NCBI RefSeq assembly: GCF_000758625.1 | Contig: NZ_CP009283.1 | Location: forward strand, 2,739,501-2,803,500 | Origin: Paenibacillus sp. FSL R7-0273 | GTDB taxonomy: Bacteria; Bacillota; Bacilli; Paenibacillales; Paenibacillaceae | DNA length: 64,000 nucleotides | Direction: 5' to 3' | Shown here: positions 58,796-64,000 of the stretch, piece by piece | Layout of the letters: each line of letters starts with the position of its first letter | How positions within the stretch are numbered: position 1 is the first letter of the stretch | Translations under genes and position numbers: made by a program | The notes under the pieces: generated by a model | Database searches by the model: none | What the model was told of the DNA's origin: nothing | The model's input: only the letters and a program-made list of their open reading frames with translations

Positions 58796-60316
58796 TTGAG
58801 AAACAATGATCAGAAAAGCAGCAGGGATGATGAGCAGAATGGGGAGAGCCGGCCGCTGGGATCAGATTCATCGTCGAATACATCGATTATCAAAGAAATC
58901 CTGGGGGCAAGCTCGGATCTGACGATCCGTTCTCTTTGGATAGGCAGAATACATGCTGACAGTAAGCTCGTCCGCAGTCAAATCCAGCTGATCTACCTGG
59001 ACGGAATGATTGATAATCAGCTCCTGCAGGAAAGCATTATTCCTGCTATTCAGAACACGGGCAATATTCCGTTTGAGACGGATCTGCCCGATCTGCTTTC
59101 CGGACAAATTCTGCCTGTCGGACAAGTAAGCACGGTAAAAGATTTTCCTCACGCAGTCCGGACTATTCTGACAGGATGCCTGTTGTTGATGATAGACGGG
59201 TATACCCGAAGCTTGTCTCTGTCTATCCAAGGCTATGAAAAACGCAGCATTGAGGAAACCAAAACCCAGGCGGTCATTAGAGGACCCCAGGAGGCATTCA
59301 CCGAGGATCTGCGCACCAATATTACGATGATCCGACGCAAAATGAAGAACGAACGGCTGCGCATTGAAACACATACCGCAGGACAGATGACCCAGACTGA
59401 TATTTCCGTGATGTACATCGACGGCATGGCTGAGCAGCAGCTGCTGGATCAGATCTGGAAGCTTATTGATCATTTGACATTAAAGACGGTGCTGGAGGGA
59501 GAGTATATCGAGGAATATCTGCAGAGTAATAAAGGGACTATTTTCCCTACTGTGCTGAACACAGAACGGCCGGATTCGGTGACCGCAGCCCTTTCAGAGG
59601 GACGGATTGCCCTGTTTGTCGACGGCTCGCCTTTTGCAATTGTGTTGCCCTCTATGTTTCTGGACTTTATTCAATCTGCTGAAGACAGCTACCAGCCTTA
59701 TCTGTTCGCCAGCTTTATCCGGATATTGCGTATGGTTGCGGGCGGGATCAGCCTTATAGCACCAGCTATCTATATCGCAATCACTACCTTCCATCAGGAC
59801 CTGCTGCCCACTCAATTGCTGCTTAGCCTGATGTTCCAGCGCGAGGGTGTCCCGTTTCCGGCATTCGTAGAGGCAATCCTGATGGAAATTACTTTTGAAA
59901 TTATCCGGGAAGCGGGCATCCGGATGCCGCGTAATATCGGACAGGCAGTCTCAATTGTAGGAACCATCGTTGTTGGACAAGCGGCTGTGGATGCCGGATT
60001 TGTATCGGCGGCAATGGTCATTGTAGTTGCCATTACCGGCATTTCTAGCTTTGTCATTCCCGCATATAATATGTCGATTGCTTTCCGGCTGGTGCGCTTT
60101 CTATTTATGGGGGTAGCGGCCTCTTTCGGTATTTTTGGACTGACCATTTGCTTTTGTGCGCTGGCAGTGCATCTGTGCAGCCTCGATTCCATGGGTATCC
60201 CTTATATGCGGCCTTACGCGCCTTACTTAAAGAATGAACAGGTTGACGGTCTAATCAGGGCGCCTTACTGGCTTCGCGACAAGCACAAAAAAACCAAGGG
60301 CAGACAACCGGTATGA
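58796..60316 (+). CDS. Spore germinant receptor subunit A (GerA family)
   Basis: 506 residues from TTG 58796 (ribosome site AAGGAGTGG). A large hydrophilic N-terminal domain (about 40-290; SDLTIRSLWIGR, GPQEAFTEDLRTNITMIRRKM, LFVDGSPFAIVLPSMF) precedes about five membrane helices (IRILRMVAGGISLIAPAIYIA, AFVEAILMEITFEIIREAGIRMP). It is the A subunit of a nutrient-sensing receptor in the spore inner membrane. A weak sigma-G-like pair (TGAAAT near 58730, CTACTTA near 58753) lies upstream. It overlaps the C-subunit gene by four bases. Confidence 0.93.
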   Translation: MRNNDQKSSRDDEQNGESRPLGSDSSSNTSIIKEILGASSDLTIRSLWIGRIHADSKLVRSQIQLIYLDGMIDNQLLQESIIPAIQNTGNIPFETDLPDLLSGQILPVGQVSTVKDFPHAVRTILTGCLLLMIDGYTRSLSLSIQGYEKRSIEETKTQAVIRGPQEAFTEDLRTNITMIRRKMKNERLRIETHTAGQMTQTDISVMYIDGMAEQQLLDQIWKLIDHLTLKTVLEGEYIEEYLQSNKGTIFPTVLNTERPDSVTAALSEGRIALFVDGSPFAIVLPSMFLDFIQSAEDSYQPYLFASFIRILRMVAGGISLIAPAIYIAITTFHQDLLPTQLLLSLMFQREGVPFPAFVEAILMEITFEIIREAGIRMPRNIGQAVSIVGTIVVGQAAVDAGFVSAAMVIVVAITGISSFVIPAYNMSIAFRLVRFLFMGVAASFGIFGLTICFCALAVHLCSLDSMGIPYMRPYAPYLKNEQVDGLIRAPYWLRDKHKKTKGRQPV

Positions 60317-61515
60317 AAAGAACTGTGCTGGTTGTATGGACAGCCGTACTCATGACACTGGTGCTGTCCGGCTGCTGGAGCCGCAAAGAGTTGAATGAGC
60401 TGGCGGTGTCAATCGGTCTGGGCATCGACCGGACGGAGCACGGGTACCGCGTCACCACGCAGATTGTTGCTCCCCGCCAGGCTGCTTCGGGTGCAAGCGG
60501 AGCAAACGGCCCGCCCGCCCTGGTTATGGCTACTGAGGAGAGCACAGTGATGGAGGCGCTGCGCAAGCTGACAACTAAGCTGCCGCGTAAAATATATCTT
60601 TCCCATTTAAGCATTCTGCTTATTGATGAGTCCATTGCCAGGGAGGGAGTGCTGGATTCACTTGATTTTCTGTTCCGGGATCATGAGGTGCGGCCCAACT
60701 TCAATGTGGTTATCGTCCGCAACGGCACTGCACATGATGCCCTTTCAATACTGACCCCGCTGGAGCAGATGCCTGCCCGGGACATGTTTGATTCCCTGAA
60801 TGAATCGGAAAAGGTGTGGGCGCCGACAGCGGCGGTCCGGCTGCTTGATCTAATGAAGTGGTTTAATACAGAAGGGCAGCAGGCGGTATTGACCGGTCTT
60901 AAGATGGTGGGGGATATAGAAAAGGGAATGAGTAAAGACAATATCTCCGTTCTGGACAGCCCTGCCAAATTTGAATATTCAGGCATAGGGGTCATGAAGG
61001 ATGATGTGCTGCTGGGCTGGCTGAATGAGAGTGACAGCAAGGCTTATAACTATGTAACAGGAAAAGTCAAATCAACGGTAGGCAAAGTAGAGTGTCCGAA
61101 TCAAAAAGGGGAGTTTGTTATGGAGCTGATCAATTCCCGTACCAAAATCATTCCCGGACTGAAAGAGGGAGGACCTTCGGCAACCGTTGAGGTTTCGATT
61201 GAAGGCAATATCGCTGAAGTGGAATGTAAGCTGGATCTTAATGACCGTAAGGTGCTTAAAGAGGTGGGGGAATTGGCCGGCAGGAAGACCAGGGAACTCA
61301 TTGAGCATGGCATTAGGGAAGTGCAGACCCGCTATGCATCCGACATTTTCGGCTTCGGACAGAAATTTCATCATAAATACCCGAAGCAATGGAGGGTGTG
61401 GAAAGAAGACTGGGACCGTATGTTCAGCAGGATGGAGGTTGAAGTCGTCGTTAAATATGAGGTTAAGGGCCGGGGCAGAATTGTTAACCCGATCCAGAAA
61501 GGGATTTTGGAATGA
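60313..61515 (+). CDS. Spore germinant receptor subunit C (Ger(x)C lipoprotein)
   Basis: 400 residues. The signal sequence ends in LSGC (Cys about 21), followed by WSRKELNELAVSIGLGIDRT, typical of GerC proteins. Central (IYLSHLSILLIDESIAREG) and C-terminal domains (KVGELAG-like, HHKYPKQWRVWKEDW) follow. It is a diacylglycerol-anchored subunit on the outer face of the inner spore membrane. It overlaps both neighbours by four bases. Confidence 0.93.
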   Translation: MKRTVLVVWTAVLMTLVLSGCWSRKELNELAVSIGLGIDRTEHGYRVTTQIVAPRQAASGASGANGPPALVMATEESTVMEALRKLTTKLPRKIYLSHLSILLIDESIAREGVLDSLDFLFRDHEVRPNFNVVIVRNGTAHDALSILTPLEQMPARDMFDSLNESEKVWAPTAAVRLLDLMKWFNTEGQQAVLTGLKMVGDIEKGMSKDNISVLDSPAKFEYSGIGVMKDDVLLGWLNESDSKAYNYVTGKVKSTVGKVECPNQKGEFVMELINSRTKIIPGLKEGGPSATVEVSIEGNIAEVECKLDLNDRKVLKEVGELAGRKTRELIEHGIREVQTRYASDIFGFGQKFHHKYPKQWRVWKEDWDRMFSRMEVEVVVKYEVKGRGRIVNPIQKGILE

Positions 61516-61736
61516 ACCTTTTATTGATTGTAGTCACATCTTTGCTGTGGATCTGGCAGTGGCTGCCCGTTCATAAGGCTGGAAGGGCGTGGCAGGAAAA
61601 GCTCGTCCTTCACGGATTGTACGGAAGTGCACTGGCGATGAATATCATTTATGCTCAAAAGTGGATCGAGCCTGTACTGATGCGGCCCTACATAACGCTG
61701 CTCCAAATGGTGAATAGGGCTCTTGGAATGGGATAG
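61512..61736 (+). CDS. Small membrane protein of the germinant-receptor operon (possible D subunit)
   Basis: 74 residues with two hydrophobic stretches (LLLIVVTSLLWIWQWLPV; LYGSALAMNIIYAQKWIEPVLM). It overlaps the C-subunit stop and lies 26 bases before the B-subunit gene. Small two-helix D proteins accompany some Bacillus receptors (for example GerKD) and change germination rate. Size, topology and position fit, though sequence similarity cannot be judged here. Confidence 0.75.
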   Translation: MNLLLIVVTSLLWIWQWLPVHKAGRAWQEKLVLHGLYGSALAMNIIYAQKWIEPVLMRPYITLLQMVNRALGMG

Positions 61737-61762
61737 CAAGCCGGGGAAGAGAGAGGAGGCCC

Positions 61763-62842
61763 ATGTTGACCGCTCGTGAATTGACACTGCTGCTGACGTT
61801 AAATTATTGGGGAAGCGCCCTTTTGGGACTCCCTTCTTCACTAATCGGCGTATCCGGAAAGGATGCATGGCTGTCCATATTGCTCGGGGTCTGTCTGCAA
61901 ATGCTTCTAATTCCGCTATTTACGGGGATTTTCAAGCAGATGAACGGAGATTCGGTAGGCAAGTACTTAAACCGGACTTTCGGAAAAGGGTTCGGAAAAG
62001 CGCTGCTTGCTCTTTGTCTTTTCTTCGTGCCTTTTCAGATCTTTGTGCTGACCCTGCGCAGCCTGGGTGACTTTACAAGCACCGATCTCTATATTGAAAC
62101 ACCGCCTTCAGCGATCTATATCCTTATTTTGGCAGCCATGATGTACTGCCTGTTTAAGGGAATAAAAGCGGTGGCCAAATCGGCCGAGCTGACCTTTCCC
62201 ATTGCCGGCTTTCTGCTGGCGGTGCTGCTGCTGTCCCTGCTTCATGGTGCGGAATGGGACAACTTCCTGCCTGTAATGGAGGACGGAATCCGTCCTGTCC
62301 TGCATGGGTCAGTAATGTTTCTGGCTTATCCGAACAGTGAAATTGCGTTAAGCCTTTTTCTGGCACCTTATATAAAAAATAAGAAGACCTACAGTAAAGC
62401 CCTTTGGCACAGCACCTGGCTGACTGGTCTGGGTCTGCTGCTGTTGACTGTTATGGTTATAGCCGTACTCGGTGAGAATCTGCCGCCGAATATCCCTTAT
62501 GCCAGCCAGTTTGCAGCCAAGACCGTTACCGTAGGCGGTTTCTATGAACGGATTGAAACTGCAGTAACGGTGATCTGGTTCATCGTGATGTTCTACCGTA
62601 TGATTTTTACCTACTACATATGCACACAGGGTGTTGCTGAATTATTTGAGCTCAAAAATCACCAGCGGCTGCTGCCCCCGTTGGCGCTTCTGAGCATCCC
62701 GCTGGCTATGCTGGTCTGGGACAATCCATCTGTCACTGCTGAGATTACTGCGGTATGGCCGACAGGTGTGATCTTCTTCAACATCCTGCTGCCTTTAGTC
62801 TGGTTTATTACCTTTAAGGCCAAAGGGAGGATAAAGCAATGA
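61763..62842 (+). CDS. Spore germinant receptor subunit B (GerB-type permease)
   Basis: A 359-residue membrane protein with about ten helices of the APC-like spore-germination permease family (ELTLLLTLNYWGSALLGLPSSLIGVSGKDAWLSILLG; VMFLAYPNSEIALSLFLAPYI). The B subunit is thought to bind the germinant. Ribosome site GAGAGGAGG. It ends 36 bases from a convergent gene, with no clear hairpin between. The germinant cannot be predicted. Confidence 0.93.
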   Translation: MLTARELTLLLTLNYWGSALLGLPSSLIGVSGKDAWLSILLGVCLQMLLIPLFTGIFKQMNGDSVGKYLNRTFGKGFGKALLALCLFFVPFQIFVLTLRSLGDFTSTDLYIETPPSAIYILILAAMMYCLFKGIKAVAKSAELTFPIAGFLLAVLLLSLLHGAEWDNFLPVMEDGIRPVLHGSVMFLAYPNSEIALSLFLAPYIKNKKTYSKALWHSTWLTGLGLLLLTVMVIAVLGENLPPNIPYASQFAAKTVTVGGFYERIETAVTVIWFIVMFYRMIFTYYICTQGVAELFELKNHQRLLPPLALLSIPLAMLVWDNPSVTAEITAVWPTGVIFFNILLPLVWFITFKAKGRIKQ

Positions 62843-62878
62843 TCTCCCCCTTAGGCACTCCAAAGATATAGCCGCCTT

Positions 62879-64000
62879 TTAGATAAACAGATTATGGTTA
62901 GCCGAAGCCGCCTCACCCAAATAGTAACCGACTCCGCCGATTTTGATCCCGTCCATCAGCTCCTCCTGCTTAATGCCCATAACATCCATCGACATCTGGC
63001 AGGCCACCATTTCTACTCCCTGTGCAGCTGCGCTCTCAATGAGCTCCTCCAGTGAGGCAACATTGTTACCCGACATAATGCTGCGGATCAGCTTCGGACC
63101 TGCACCGAGCATGTTCATTTTGGATAAGCCGAGCTTGCGGCTGCTCCCCGGCAGCATCATGTCAAACATCCGTCCGAGCATGGTTTTCGAAACAGACGGG
63201 GGCTGAGGCTTGCGTAATATGCTTAGTCCCCAGAAGGTGAAGAACATCGTTACTTTGCGGCCGCTGGCAGCTGCTCCGTTGGCAATGATAAAAGAGGCGA
63301 TGGCTTTATCCAGGTCACCGCTGAAGATAACCATGGTACTTGCAGGCGCTGCGGCAGAAGCAACTTCTGCTTGAGGTATAGTGGACGGCGTCTGCTTCGC
63401 AATTACAGCCTCAATAATGCCGCCCTTTCCCCGGTTTAGCTGAAGAAGCCGGGAGCCGGACATAGCCGACCACGCCTTCACATCCTCATAGAAGCCCGGA
63501 TCAGATGCCTGTACACGGAGAGTCTGGCCTGCAGCAAGCTGATCCATGGCCTGCTTGACCTGAATTAACGGGCCGGGGCAGCTTAATCCGCATACATTTA
63601 AATCGCTGTCTATCTTAAGGGCAGGCTCGCTTTCGGCTGAAGAACGCCCGTTAACCTTAGGAGCTGTCCCGCTGCTGCCGTCCGTTTCAGAGAATGGAGC
63701 TGGTTTATACTGCGACTCCCGGTACGTTTTATATCCGCCGCTGAGATTTTTCACCTGATAGCCATGCTGCCGCAGAATTTGCGCAGCTGTATATCCGCGC
63801 AGGCCAACCTGACAGTAGACCCAGATCTCTTTGGAGGCATCCAGCTCATGCATGCGCTCACGGAGCTCATCTACCGGAATGGACAATGAGTCCGGGATAT
63901 GTCCGTTCTGATGCTCCAGAGCACTTCGTACGTCAAGAAGAAGTGTTTGATCCCGCTCACGCAAATCAAGCTGGTCATACGTGAAAAGCTGCACACGTCC
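62879..64000 (-). CDS. Rhodanese-TusA-DsrE multidomain sulfur-transfer protein, N-terminal part outside the window
   Basis: The minus-strand frame is open to the window edge (GRVQLFTYDQ...), so the GTG at 63994 is probably not the true start. Visible domains in order: rhodanese (LLLDVRSALEHQNGHIPD, active Cys in VYCQVGLRGYTA), TusA (CGLSCPGPLIQVKQAM, with CPxP-type motif) and DsrE-like (MVIFSGDLDKAIASFIIANG, Cys in MVACQMSMDVMGI). This trio usually forms the C-terminal half of FAD/NAD-dependent CoA-disulfide-reductase-like proteins in Bacilli, so I expect a reductase domain beyond base 64000. Role: persulfide relay. It is convergent with the germination operon. Confidence 0.92.
   Translation of the reverse strand, partial: GRVQLFTYDQLDLRERDQTLLLDVRSALEHQNGHIPDSLSIPVDELRERMHELDASKEIWVYCQVGLRGYTAAQILRQHGYQVKNLSGGYKTYRESQYKPAPFSETDGSSGTAPKVNGRSSAESEPALKIDSDLNVCGLSCPGPLIQVKQAMDQLAAGQTLRVQASDPGFYEDVKAWSAMSGSRLLQLNRGKGGIIEAVIAKQTPSTIPQAEVASAAAPASTMVIFSGDLDKAIASFIIANGAAASGRKVTMFFTFWGLSILRKPQPPSVSKTMLGRMFDMMLPGSSRKLGLSKMNMLGAGPKLIRSIMSGNNVASLEELIESAAAQGVEMVACQMSMDVMGIKQEELMDGIKIGGVGYYLGEAASANHNLFI

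Noticed and set aside
1..64000. CRISPR array or prophage
   Set aside because: No regularly spaced direct repeats of 24-40 bases and no phage structural genes were seen anywhere in the window.

Overview
The window looks like chromosomal DNA of a spore-forming, low-to-mid G+C Firmicute, most likely Paenibacillus. The grounds are YesM/YesN-type two-component systems beside MsmX-dependent sugar ABC transporters, an SLH-anchored galactanase, a GerA/GerC/GerB germinant-receptor operon, a seven-part Mrp antiporter and Bacillus-type Zur boxes. This is inference from gene content; no rRNA or tRNA gene is present to confirm it.

Layout. (1) 1-1135: the 3' part of a GH43 glycosidase. (2) 1.3-7.8 kb: a visibly A+T-richer zinc-starvation island with two sigma-A promoters, each followed by a Zur box: zinT, znuA, znuC, znuB, a COG0523 GTPase, then zur and a zinc-free ribosomal protein L31. 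(3) 8.1-14.4 kb: an unknown small gene, a polysaccharide deacetylase, an AraC regulator facing an acetyltransferase-HAD-MATE cluster, and a DsbA/SpxH-like protein. (4) 14.5-27.6 kb: a beta-1,4-galactan utilisation locus (GH2 galactosidase, sensor kinase, AraC-type response regulator, two permeases, binding protein, SLH-anchored GH53 galactanase). (5) 27.8-36.8 kb: a second cassette of the same design ending in a DUF2264 protein. (6) 36.8-37.8 kb: no intact gene, but an Rhs tail remnant and hairpin-rich repeats. (7) 37.8-46.3 kb: a guanidine-catabolism locus with a guanidine-I riboswitch, two carboxyguanidine deiminase-type subunits, a 1,213-residue biotin-dependent carboxylase, allophanate hydrolase and a divergent amino-acid-type permease, with a GlnR/TnrA-type box on each divergent side. 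(8) 46.4-49.4 kb: a 59-residue ORF and a PadR-DUF1048-DUF1048-ABC exporter operon. (9) 49.6-51.7 kb: AraC regulator and GH105 rhamnogalacturonyl hydrolase. (10) 51.7-58.7 kb: USP-like protein plus mrp operon with fused A and B subunits. (11) 58.8-62.8 kb: germinant-receptor operon with a small fourth subunit. (12) 62.9-64.0 kb: minus-strand rhodanese-TusA-DsrE fusion running off the window.

How it works together. The carbohydrate genes suit a plant-cell-wall (pectin side-chain) lifestyle: surface galactanase releases oligosaccharides, ABC systems import them (no ATPase is encoded, so a shared MsmX-type ATPase is expected), and cytoplasmic GH2, GH43 and GH105 enzymes finish them. The guanidine genes give a complete route from guanidine to ammonia and CO2.

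The most novel-looking part is the zinc island. ZnuA carries two inserted copies of an about 90-residue HYHTGD...HWHW module in place of the usual His-rich loop, and ZinT carries a third copy. The COG0523 GTPase has lost its CxCC zinc motif (now Ser-Ile-Ser-Ser), alongside a cysteine-free L31.
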